Positions 1 to 6,324 of a stretch of DNA of 8,133 nucleotides are shown piece after piece (the first letter of the stretch is position 1; the number at the start of each line of letters is the position of its first letter). Where the stretch lies: assembly GCA_035687895.1 (NCBI GenBank), contig DASRUE010000304.1:1-8133 (forward strand), read 5' to 3'. The notes beneath the pieces were generated by a model, which saw nothing but the letters and a program-made list of their open reading frames with translations, had not been told where the DNA came from and did no database searches. The DNA is from JAERML01 sp035687895. Lineage in GTDB: Bacteria > Bacteroidota > Ignavibacteria > UBA10030 > UBA6906. The position numbers and the translations under genes are program-made.

Positions 1-2
1 TG

Positions 3-1166
3 ATCAAGGTGGCTGCCCGGATCGGCGTCCGGTGGTTGCTCGGAACCATCATCGTCGGGTATCTTGCCGCCATTTACACGTACTTCAAGGTGACGAACCC
101 GGTCCAGCTTGTGTCGGAGGTGATGAAGCATTATCCCGACGTGAATGAATACTTTGGCTACCTCGATCCCCCGTTTGTGCGATACCTTCCCAACCATTGG
201 GTGACGGAGTTTCTGTACTGGTCTACCAACGACGATTATTCCCGTGCGATCCCGTATCTCTCGCTTCTCTTCCTGACGATGGTAGGCCTGATCGTACTTG
301 GCGGACTGATGGCCCACCGTTACTACTATCAGAGTTGGCTGGCCGCATCCGACATGCAGGCGATGCGCGGTCCCGCGACATCACGGTTTCGTTTCCGGTT
401 CATGGAGTTTGGCCGGAACACATTCTTCTCAGCGCAGACAAACTCGTTTCTCAAACGAGACTTCTGGCTTTTTTTCCGGGAACCGAGCCAGTGGCTTCAC
501 CTGCTGTTGATGCTCATTCTGCTTTGCATTTTTCTGATCTCTATCGGTGCCCTCGATCTCCGGATCAACCAACCGTTGATGCAAGCCGTTTCCTTTCTGG
601 TTATCTTCCTCTTCAATGGATTCCTGATCGCGTCCATCGCGCTCCGATTTGTCTTTCCATCTGTCAGCCTTGAGGGGGTGGCCTTCTGGGCCGTTCGGTC
701 TGCACCTGTATCGCTGAACAAGCTCTACTGGCACAAGTTCACGTGGGCATTCTTCCTGGTTCTTATTGTGGCCGAAGGGCTCACGGTGACCTCCGTCTCC
801 CTCGTTCGAAACGATGTGATTCTTGTGTCGGCGGCGGCGATCTGTACGGGGTTTGTTGCACTGTCCTTGACGAGTCTGAACATGGGGGCGGGGACCTATT
901 TTGCGGTGTTCAATGAAAAGAACCCCATCCGCGTTGCCTCATCGCAGGGTGCATCGTTGACGTTCCTCGCCAGTATGGCGTATCTGACCACCGTGGTTGC
1001 CGTGCTCGTCATGCCATTGAACAGGTTCTTTGAAGTGAAATTGCTGCAGGGAACATCTCCCCCTTCAGGAATGTACACACCGGTGGTGATTGTCGGGATA
1101 CTCTCCATGCTTGTGTTTGCCCTCTCCACCAGCATTGGCATAAGAGCAATGAGGCGGGACTACTAG
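3..1166 (+). CDS. ABC-2-type exporter membrane subunit, 5'-truncated
   Basis: This is the C-terminal part of a polytopic inner-membrane protein; the reading frame is open to the left edge, so the true start is outside the window. A GTG at 9 is available, but there is no ribosome site, and the protein appears to begin mid-domain. About 388 residues are visible. Counting from the GTG, hydrophobic segments lie near residues 8-26, 80-101, 161-182, 190-212, 238-262, 268-290, 310-335 and 355-376. After the second segment, a cytoplasmic-looking stretch leads into a KRDFWLFFREPSQW motif (about 150-163), followed by a further membrane domain containing FPSVSLEGVAFWAVRSAP. That layout matches the large permeases annotated as putative ABC exporters (ABC_tran_2-like), which work with a separate ATPase. 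The substrate is unknown and no ATPase gene is visible here. It ends 57 bp before the next gene and could be co-transcribed with it. Family assignment is moderately sure; function is inferred from family only. Confidence 0.7.
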   Translation: MKVAARIGVRWLLGTIIVGYLAAIYTYFKVTNPVQLVSEVMKHYPDVNEYFGYLDPPFVRYLPNHWVTEFLYWSTNDDYSRAIPYLSLLFLTMVGLIVLGGLMAHRYYYQSWLAASDMQAMRGPATSRFRFRFMEFGRNTFFSAQTNSFLKRDFWLFFREPSQWLHLLLMLILLCIFLISIGALDLRINQPLMQAVSFLVIFLFNGFLIASIALRFVFPSVSLEGVAFWAVRSAPVSLNKLYWHKFTWAFFLVLIVAEGLTVTSVSLVRNDVILVSAAAICTGFVALSLTSLNMGAGTYFAVFNEKNPIRVASSQGASLTFLASMAYLTTVVAVLVMPLNRFFEVKLLQGTSPPSGMYTPVVIVGILSMLVFALSTSIGIRAMRRDY

Positions 1167-1223
1167 CAGGCGGCACGGGATCAACAGCGTCACATTTGTT
1201 TGTTCATCATTCCATCACTCCCC

Positions 1224-3221
1224 ATGGTTCATTTCATACGACGAGCATCCCTTCTCCTGCTGGTTTACGTAACTGTGTCAGGTGTACTCCGGGCGCAAGA
1301 GACCATCTCGTACTCCCAGTCAGCGGAGAACACATTCCAGGATGGAATTGCAGCACTTGCGCAAGAGCGATACGCTGACGCGGTGAGCGCGTTCGACCAG
1401 GTCATTCGGTCAGGGGGGCCGAACCAGCGGACGACTGCTGCCTATGTGATGAAAGCAAAGGTGTTGCTCCACCTGCAGGAGACGCTTGAAGCGGCAAAGA
1501 CCCTCCGGACGTTTCTCTTTACGTTTCCTTCCAGCAGCTATGTGCCGGATGCGGAGTTCACCATGGGTTTGCTCCAACTCCGGATCCAACGCTATGAAGA
1601 CGCCGCTGCTTCTTTCATGACCGCATGGCGGGGTGCAAAATCCCTGCCGAATCAAACCCGCCTTGTCTCTGACGCACGCACAGCTCTTCAGCGGACGCTG
1701 GAGTTGCATCTGACATCGGGAGATGTTCGCCAGATGATCGGTGCTTCGAGTGAACGCGACGAGCGGGCGTTTCTCTGGTTGACACTTGCAACGAAGGAGA
1801 TTTCAGATGGGCGTGTAAGCGCCACCAGCATCATTCTGGACACATTGGATCTACAATATACGGGAAACCCGTTTGGAGCGGAGATTGCTCTCTTGCGCAG
1901 CCAGCTCCAGCAGCGGAGCAGCGTGAAGATCGGTGCTCTCCTTCCTGTCATGCGGAAGAGCGAGCCTTCTGCCATGAAAGAGATCGGAACGGAGATTGAG
2001 GATGGCGTGCAGTTCGCGGTAGAGGAGTACGCAAAAGACTCCACAACCCGCGTGAAAGTCACACTTGTCACACGTGACACTGAGCGCGACCCATTGGTGG
2101 CGGCGCGGGGGATACAGGAACTTACAAGCGATGACAATATCATCGGCATTGTTGGTCCGGTTTTTTCCAATGAAGCAGCCGCCGCAGTGGGATTGGCGAA
2201 TTCCCGGGGCTATCCGCTGGTGACACCCACGGCAAATGGCAATGGCATTGCGGCCGTGGGCCAGTATATCTTTCAGGCCAATCCCGATTACGACACGCGG
2301 GGGAGGGCAATGGCACGCTATGCCGTGCAGGTGAAGGGAATGAAAGTGCTGGCCGTCCTCGCGCCGATAGACGCGTTTGGCAAATTCATGGCGGAAGCGT
2401 TCGCGGGGGAAGCCCTTCGCCTCGGTGCAAAAGTGATTGCGACAGAATGGTATCAGCGAGGTGCATCGGATTTGACAGGGCAGCTTGCCAACATCCGCAA
2501 AGCGGGCATGCTTGCGGGCGTCGAACCGACGATTTCATTTGCAGGGCAGGTCAACCAGTCGGACATAGCCAAGCTCGTACAACTTGGCGTTCCTCTCAGC
2601 ACGATCGACTCTTTGCTGGACAAATCAAGCATGGTGAAGGCAACCGAGTTTCTGGGCCCTGACGCCAAACGGCTGATCGACTCACTCGGGATTACTGCAT
2701 TGTACGAAGAGCCGAAGACGGACAGTCTGCAATATCCCGTTACGACAATAGATGGGATCTATATTCCGATTAGTGGCCCCGGGGAGATTGGCATTGCCTC
2801 GTCTCAGATTGTCTTCTTTAATTTCAAAACGCACATTCTCGGCTCGGGAGAATGGAATAGCTTTGCGGACCTGGACGCGAACAAGAGATACTGCGATGGT
2901 GTCATCTTCGAATCAGACTACTTTGTAGATTCCAAAAGTCCGGGCTATGTCGAGTTCTTCAACCAATTCTACGAGCGGTTCAAGAAACGGCCGGGAAAGA
3001 ACACGTTGTATGGATACGATGCCACACGGATGATGCTGGATGCCATTCAAACCGGCGCCTCCACCCGTGAGGGGCTGATGCGTTCGTTGCAGGGTGTGCG
3101 TGAGTACCGGGGCTTTCACTCGCGGATTGGATTCTCCGACAATCGGGTGAACTCCTGGCTCTGGATTCTCCAATACTCTGGTGATCAGATTCGAAAGCTT
3201 GACGAGATTCAAGTGGAATAA
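1224..3221 (+). CDS. Secreted TPR-like + periplasmic binding protein (Peripla_BP_6) fusion
   Basis: Predicted 665-residue exported protein. I chose ATG 1224 because it gives a compact signal peptide: basic MVHFIRR, a hydrophobic core, then cleavage near LRA-Q at about residue 25. A TTG at 1200 would add eight residues. Neither start has a clear Shine-Dalgarno. Residues about 27-140 form helical TPR-like repeats (alternating small and aromatic residues, as in QERYADAVSAFDQVI and QRYEDAAASFMTAW). A helical linker follows. From residue 234 (VKIGALLP) to near the end runs a type I periplasmic-binding fold of the Leu/Ile/Val class, with EDGVQFAVEEYA, IVGPVFSNEAAAAVGLAN and YGYDATRMMLDAI. About 80 residues (428-509) appear inserted between the IRKAG helix and the DGIYIPI strand. 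The binding fold normally captures small ligands for ABC importers, but TPR plus this fold is also the plan of LpoA/LppC activators of penicillin-binding proteins. No importer permease of that class is nearby. The actual ligand or partner is unknown. Confidence 0.8.
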   Translation: MVHFIRRASLLLLVYVTVSGVLRAQETISYSQSAENTFQDGIAALAQERYADAVSAFDQVIRSGGPNQRTTAAYVMKAKVLLHLQETLEAAKTLRTFLFTFPSSSYVPDAEFTMGLLQLRIQRYEDAAASFMTAWRGAKSLPNQTRLVSDARTALQRTLELHLTSGDVRQMIGASSERDERAFLWLTLATKEISDGRVSATSIILDTLDLQYTGNPFGAEIALLRSQLQQRSSVKIGALLPVMRKSEPSAMKEIGTEIEDGVQFAVEEYAKDSTTRVKVTLVTRDTERDPLVAARGIQELTSDDNIIGIVGPVFSNEAAAAVGLANSRGYPLVTPTANGNGIAAVGQYIFQANPDYDTRGRAMARYAVQVKGMKVLAVLAPIDAFGKFMAEAFAGEALRLGAKVIATEWYQRGASDLTGQLANIRKAGMLAGVEPTISFAGQVNQSDIAKLVQLGVPLSTIDSLLDKSSMVKATEFLGPDAKRLIDSLGITALYEEPKTDSLQYPVTTIDGIYIPISGPGEIGIASSQIVFFNFKTHILGSGEWNSFADLDANKRYCDGVIFESDYFVDSKSPGYVEFFNQFYERFKKRPGKNTLYGYDATRMMLDAIQTGASTREGLMRSLQGVREYRGFHSRIGFSDNRVNSWLWILQYSGDQIRKLDEIQVE

Positions 3222-3239
3222 TCTCCGGGGAGAGGCGCC

Positions 3240-3953
3240 ATGGATAAACACTTGTTGCAGGAACCAGGCTATGCACGTACACGGATCAAGGACTGGCCGG
3301 CCAACGAGCGCCCGCGTGAAAAACTCTTGAAACAAGGTCCGGGCGCACTTACCGATGCAGAGCTTCTTGCTTTGTTGATAAGAACAGGTACGGGCAAACA
3401 AACGGCAATTGATCTCGCGAAATCGATGCTCTCGCGAGAGAGGACGCTCCGATCGATCGGCGCGAGAAGTGCGTCAGAGTTAATGCGAATTCCCGGGATC
3501 GGTGAAGCAAAATCTGTAGAGTTACTCGCGGCGTTTGAGATCGGACGACGGGTGCAGGCGGCAAAGGAAGAGGAGAGGCTCATAGTCAGATCACCGGGGG
3601 ATGTTGCGCAGTTCATGGTCCCGAGGCTTCGCGACCTTTCCAGCGAGGTGTTCTATGTCCTTGTGCTTGATTCAAAAAACGGGCTGAAAGGAGACGTACG
3701 CATTACCTCGGGCACGCTCAACGCAAGCCTTGTGCATCCACGCGAAGTTTTCAAGGTTGCCATCGACCATCTGGCGGCCTCCATCGTCGTGGTACACAAC
3801 CACCCCAGCGGCAACCTCGAGCCAAGCCGGGAAGACATCGAGATCACGAAGCAATTGGTGGAGGCAGGGAAGGTGGTTGGTATTCCTCTTCATGACCATC
3901 TGATTGTTGCCGGTGATGGGTTCACCAGCTTTGCCGAACGAGGACTCATCTGA
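3240..3953 (+). CDS. radC: RadC family protein (JAB/MPN domain)
   Basis: A 237-residue protein, close to the usual RadC length of about 225. The start ATG has a purine-rich GGGGAGAGG at 3227-3235. The N-terminal half carries the RadC signature (DWPANERPREKLL at about 18-30, then LLALLIRTG) and a helix-hairpin-helix, RIPGIGEAKSVELL, at about 83-96. The C-terminal half is a JAB1/MPN metalloprotease-like domain. Its JAMM zinc site appears complete: E169 in HPREVF, H186 and H188 in HNHPSG, S196 and D199. RadC was named for a presumed DNA-repair role; later work questioned this in E. coli, and the biochemical activity of the family is unsettled. It is probably cytoplasmic. It follows the TPR/binding-protein gene by 18 bp, so the two are likely co-transcribed, although a shared function is not implied. 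Two perfect 12-bp palindromes lie inside the coding region. Identification is confident; role is not. Confidence 0.95.
   Translation: MDKHLLQEPGYARTRIKDWPANERPREKLLKQGPGALTDAELLALLIRTGTGKQTAIDLAKSMLSRERTLRSIGARSASELMRIPGIGEAKSVELLAAFEIGRRVQAAKEEERLIVRSPGDVAQFMVPRLRDLSSEVFYVLVLDSKNGLKGDVRITSGTLNASLVHPREVFKVAIDHLAASIVVVHNHPSGNLEPSREDIEITKQLVEAGKVVGIPLHDHLIVAGDGFTSFAERGLI
3429..3460. repeat. Two perfect 12-bp palindromes inside radC
   Basis: CTCTCGCGAGAG at 3429-3440 and CCGATCGATCGG at 3449-3460 are each perfectly self-complementary and are separated by 8 bp. A related TCTCGCGA lies just upstream at about 3413-3420. They fall in the codons between the RadC signature region and the helix-hairpin-helix. 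They could be protein-binding or methylation-rich sites (CGATCG contains GATC), or coincidence of CG-rich codons. No function is claimed. Confidence 0.5.
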
Positions 3954-3982
3954 GGAAAAAAGACCTCTTTAGATTCAAAAAA

Positions 3983-4008
3983 AACCACGCAAGTCGAATT
4001 TAGTGGTT
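3983..4008. repeat. Inverted repeat overlapping the -35 box
   Basis: AACCAC (3983-3988) and GTGGTT (4003-4008) are perfect inverted repeats separated by 14 nt. The right arm runs into the first two bases of the TTGACA box of the lipoprotein promoter. An A8 tract (3977-3984) overlaps the left arm, roughly where the distal part of an UP element would lie. It could be an operator or simply chance in AT-rich promoter DNA. It is not a terminator, because no T-run follows the right arm. Confidence 0.35.
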
Positions 4009-4035
4009 GACAAAGAAACGGAGTTTTCGTATAAT
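4007..4035 (+). promoter_or_regulatory. Perfect sigma70-type promoter for the lipoprotein/LysM operon
   Basis: TTGACA at 4007-4012 and TATAAT at 4030-4035 match the housekeeping sigma consensus at all twelve positions, with the optimal 17-bp spacer. The expected transcription start is near 4042, giving a leader of about 60 nt before the ATG at 4103. This is the best-scoring promoter visible in the window and implies high constitutive transcription, unless the overlapping inverted repeat is a repressor site. The TTTG directly after the -10 box (4035-4038) is reminiscent of, but not in register with, the TAnnTTTG element of Bacteroidia. Confidence 0.85.
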
Positions 4036-4090
4036 TTGCTCAGACTATTGCACTTACACCCAACATCTTCCTCAGTACACACATATCCCT

Positions 4091-4097
4091 AGGAGGG
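4091..4097 (+). promoter_or_regulatory. Strong Shine-Dalgarno deciding the lipoprotein start
   Basis: AGGAGGG lies 5 nt before ATG 4103, an almost complete anti-16S complement. It fixes the start of the lipoprotein at 4103 rather than the in-frame TTG at 4007, which lies in the -35 box and could not be on the transcript. Confidence 0.9.
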
Positions 4098-4102
4098 TTC
4101 TC

Positions 4103-4372
4103 ATGCCACGATTGAATCGGACGGTCATCACGTTTGGAATGACTCTCCTCTTTTCAAGTTCCCTTATCCTGTTTGGCTGTTCTTCCAGCCCAGATGAGGC
4201 TGAACTGAAGCAATTGAATGACTTGAAGGAGGAGTACGCGGCGTTACAGAAGGAATCGGCCGACAAGGAAGCGCAGAAAGCGGCGCTCGATAAAGAGATC
4301 GCAGAAAAGAATGCGAAGCTCAAGAAGTGTAACGACGACCAGCAAGTAGTCAAGCAGCGGCTTGGACAGTAA
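4103..4372 (+). CDS. Small coiled-coil lipoprotein, Lpp-sized
   Basis: An 89-residue lipoprotein. A basic N-terminus (MPRLNR) and hydrophobic core lead to the lipobox LFGC, with the lipidated cysteine at residue 26. The +2 residue is serine, which by the E. coli rule would favour the outer membrane; whether that rule holds in this organism is unknown. The mature protein is only 64 residues, compared with 58 for Braun lipoprotein. It is almost entirely charged heptad-like helix (LKQLNDLKEEYAALQKE and the AALDKEIAEKNAKLKK region), so a coiled-coil oligomer is likely. A second cysteine sits at residue 76 in KKCNDD near the C-terminus. It is the first gene of a two-gene unit, 55 bp before the LysM-protein gene, behind a consensus promoter. 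No family is recognised with confidence; sequence identity to Lpp is not claimed. Inferred role: abundant envelope lipoprotein that works with its LysM neighbour. Confidence 0.85.
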   Translation: MPRLNRTVITFGMTLLFSSSLILFGCSSSPDEAELKQLNDLKEEYAALQKESADKEAQKAALDKEIAEKNAKLKKCNDDQQVVKQRLGQ

Positions 4373-4427
4373 GCCTGCTGACCAACCCGAACGTGCATGA
4401 ACGAACACAATAAAGGAGTTCTTCACA

Positions 4428-5165
4428 ATGAAATGGAATAGAAACCTCGCCGTCCTGCTCGCGGCACTGCTTCTGCTTTCAGTTGGCGTCGCCTCGGCAC
4501 AGGAAGAGATGACGAAAGATCAATGGCAGCAGGAAATGAACCGCTATACGCAGTTGCGGAATGAGATCAATGCCAAAGTCGCAAGTCTCACCACACAGAT
4601 CGGTGAGATGCAGGGGCGATCGTCCAAACTTGACGATGATATCAAGAAGTGCATGGATGAGTTGTATGCGCTTGTCGGTTCGGATGCAGAGAAAGCAGCA
4701 GCCTATCGTGCTGAAATCGAAGCCGCCGAAAATGAAGCCAATGAGCTCATGCGCCTTTCTGATGCAGATCTGATGGCCCGCAGTGGGGAAGTAGACCAAC
4801 TCGCTGCCAAAGTCAAGTCACTCTGGGAAAACAAGCTCTCCCTCATTCCCGAATTCTGGGATCGTCTCACCGCGTTGAACGACAAGGTGAAGAGCCTTCA
4901 GAGCACAATTTCTGGAGCCGGCAAGACGTACACGGTCGGGACCTGGTCAAGGGACCGGGATTGTCTCTGGAACATTTCCAAGAAGAAAGACATCTACAAC
5001 AACGCATGGATGTGGCCGAAGATCTGGCAGGGCAACCGGGACCAGATCAAGGATCCAGATGTTATTCATCCCGGACAGAAGTTGAAGATCCCCACCGCCG
5101 GTGCCATGACAAGCGAGGAAAAGGCAGCAGCCCGTTCTTACTACGGCAAGAAGGCGGGAAACTAG
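4428..5165 (+). CDS. Secreted coiled-coil protein with C-terminal LysM domain
   Basis: A 245-residue exported protein with AAAGGAG at 4412-4418 ahead of its ATG. Residues 1-24 are a classic signal peptide ending in ASA, with cleavage before Q25. Residues about 28-160 are long charged helices of coiled-coil type, with tryptophans at 133 and 144. Residues about 167-222 form a LysM peptidoglycan-binding domain: YTVGTWSRDRDCLWNIS, then WPKIWQGNRDQIKDPDVIHPGQKLKIP split over 196-222. Aromatic-rich LysM domains of this kind (RDCLWNI, WPKIWQ.NRDQI) are familiar from secreted proteins of the Bacteroidota/Chlorobiota group. A lysine-rich tail follows. There are only two cysteines in the mature protein: C75, in KKCMDE within the coiled coil, and C179 in the LysM domain. 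No hydrolase or other catalytic domain is present, so a structural or scaffolding role at the cell wall is inferred. It is co-transcribed with the upstream lipoprotein gene and closed by a terminator. Confidence 0.9.
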   Translation: MKWNRNLAVLLAALLLLSVGVASAQEEMTKDQWQQEMNRYTQLRNEINAKVASLTTQIGEMQGRSSKLDDDIKKCMDELYALVGSDAEKAAAYRAEIEAAENEANELMRLSDADLMARSGEVDQLAAKVKSLWENKLSLIPEFWDRLTALNDKVKSLQSTISGAGKTYTVGTWSRDRDCLWNISKKKDIYNNAWMWPKIWQGNRDQIKDPDVIHPGQKLKIPTAGAMTSEEKAAARSYYGKKAGN

Positions 5166-5188
5166 GAGGCGCGCAGAGCTATTCGCAT

Positions 5189-5219
5189 AACCGCGGTTCC
5201 GGCTTTCGAAACGAAAGCC
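5189..5219 (+). repeat. Palindrome and perfect 8-bp hairpin in the operon 3' UTR
   Basis: AACCGCGGTT (5189-5198) is a 10-bp palindrome. Two bases later, GGCTTTCG (5201-5208) and CGAAAGCC (5212-5219) form a perfect 8-bp stem with an AAA loop. No T-run follows, so this is not a terminator by itself. In an mRNA it would sit just upstream of the terminator hairpin and could protect the 3' end or be a processing or protein-binding site. It could also be read as a DNA dyad operator for the downstream phoH gene. Confidence 0.6.
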
Positions 5220-5231
5220 ACACATAACCTG

Positions 5232-5270
5232 ACCCCCTTTCCTGTGTTCTGCAGGAGAGGGGGTTTTCTG
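5232..5270 (+). terminator. Intrinsic terminator after the LysM gene
   Basis: Twelve-base arms at 5233-5244 and 5252-5263 pair with five consecutive C-G pairs at the base and a single G-U wobble. The loop is 7 nt (5245-5251), and TTTTCTGTTT follows at 5264-5273. This is a textbook factor-independent terminator. It closes the lipoprotein/LysM unit and lies only about 40 bp before the phoH start. Confidence 0.9.
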
Positions 5271-5297
5271 TTTGTACCGCTTATCCATCGATGACCA

Positions 5298-5304
5298 AAG
5301 GAGG
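5298..5304 (+). promoter_or_regulatory. Shine-Dalgarno deciding the TTG start of phoH
   Basis: AAGGAGG lies 6 nt before TTG 5311. The other in-frame TTG at 5272 lies in the T-run of the terminator and has no ribosome site, so 5311 is preferred. Confidence 0.75.
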
Positions 5305-5310
5305 GCTCTG

Positions 5311-6312
5311 TTGGTAGAAAGGAAAATCAAGATTGAGGTGGCCGACCCGCTGGGGTTGCTCGGCCTGAATGATTCAAACCTGCAGATCGTGGAGAACAGA
5401 TTTGATTCTGTCATTACGGTCCGCGGGGACACTGTCACCGTCCGTGGAAACCAGCCTGAGGTCGACCAAATAGAAAAGGTGTTCAAGGAACTCATGTTTC
5501 TTGTCACCAGGAACGGCAACCTAACGACCAACGATGTCGATACGGTGATCGATCTAGTGACTGCGAACGGCGAACCCGCTCTTCCCAAGACCATCGCCTC
5601 CTCGCTGAATTCTGACGAGCTGGACTCTACGATTCTCTTTACCAAGAACCAGATTATCCGGGCGAAAACCCCCGGCCAACGGGCATACCTGCGACAGGTG
5701 CGAAAAAACGATATCGTGTTTGCCGTTGGTCCCGCTGGAACTGGAAAAACCTACATGGCAGTTGCGTTGGCCGTAGCGAGCTTGAAGAATAATGAGATCA
5801 CCAAAATAGTTCTCACCCGCCCGGCCGTAGAGGCGGGAGAGAGTCTCGGATTTCTCCCTGGTGACTTGAAGGAAAAGATCGACCCGTACCTCCGTCCGCT
5901 GTACGATGCGCTGGATGACATGATTCCTGCGGAGAAACTCCGGGGCTATATCGAAAAGAGAGTGATTGAGATCGCGCCGCTTGCCTACATGCGGGGGAGA
6001 ACCCTGAACAATGCCTATGTCATCCTCGATGAGGCCCAAAACGCGTCGGCGATGCAGATGAAGATGTTCTTGACCAGACTCGGGCCCAATTCGAGGGCAA
6101 TCATCACCGGTGATGTTACGCAGATCGATTTGCCTACAAAATCCGCGTCAGGACTGGTGCAAATTCAGGAGGTGTTGAAGAATGTGGAGGGGATCGCGTT
6201 TGTCTATTTTGACCGGAACGATGTTGTTCGCCATCGCCTGGTGAAGGACATCATAGACGCATACGACAAATATCATAACGGTGGCACAACTGCGCCGCCA
6301 ACGAAACAATGA
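5311..6312 (+). CDS. phoH: PhoH family ATPase (PhoL/YbeZ-like)
   Basis: A cytoplasmic ATPase of 333 residues, the usual size for PhoH/YbeZ proteins. Start TTG 5311 is supported by AAGGAGG at 5298-5304. The N-terminal ~100 residues include a KH-like region (SVITVRGDTVTVRGNQPEVD, about 32-51). The PhoH domain covers about 120-320. It has Walker A GPAGTGKT at 140-147, the family motif TRPAVEAGESLGFLPGDLKE in its first third, Walker B VILDEAQN at 237-244, and the conserved ITGDVTQIDLP after it. YbeZ-type PhoH proteins are linked with the RNase YbeY and with RNA metabolism or ribosome maturation; the phosphate-starvation name comes from E. coli phoH. No ybeY is adjacent: the next gene is mazG on the opposite strand. 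No clear promoter was found between the upstream terminator and the start, so expression may depend on a promoter within the preceding gene or on read-through. Family is certain; paralogue assignment is less so. Confidence 0.95.
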   Translation: MVERKIKIEVADPLGLLGLNDSNLQIVENRFDSVITVRGDTVTVRGNQPEVDQIEKVFKELMFLVTRNGNLTTNDVDTVIDLVTANGEPALPKTIASSLNSDELDSTILFTKNQIIRAKTPGQRAYLRQVRKNDIVFAVGPAGTGKTYMAVALAVASLKNNEITKIVLTRPAVEAGESLGFLPGDLKEKIDPYLRPLYDALDDMIPAEKLRGYIEKRVIEIAPLAYMRGRTLNNAYVILDEAQNASAMQMKMFLTRLGPNSRAIITGDVTQIDLPTKSASGLVQIQEVLKNVEGIAFVYFDRNDVVRHRLVKDIIDAYDKYHNGGTTAPPTKQ

Positions 6313-6324
6313 AAGGAGCGGGGA

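Noticed and set aside
1200..1223. TTG at 1200 as the start of the TPR/binding-protein gene
   Set aside because: No ribosome site, and the added eight residues lengthen the signal peptide; ATG 1224 gives a better one.
3952..3972. GAGG/CCTC stem after radC as a terminator
   Set aside because: Only four base pairs around an A-rich loop, and the downstream T-run is short; too weak to support.
4007..4102. Long version of the lipoprotein starting at TTG 4007
   Set aside because: That codon is the -35 box of the promoter, and the extension would bury the lipoprotein signal; AGGAGGG at 4091-4097 points to 4103.
4947..5645. 232-codon minus-strand open frame across the LysM/phoH junction
   Set aside because: It is antisense to two well-supported genes and to a terminator, and its translation is low-complexity serine/threonine-rich shadow sequence.
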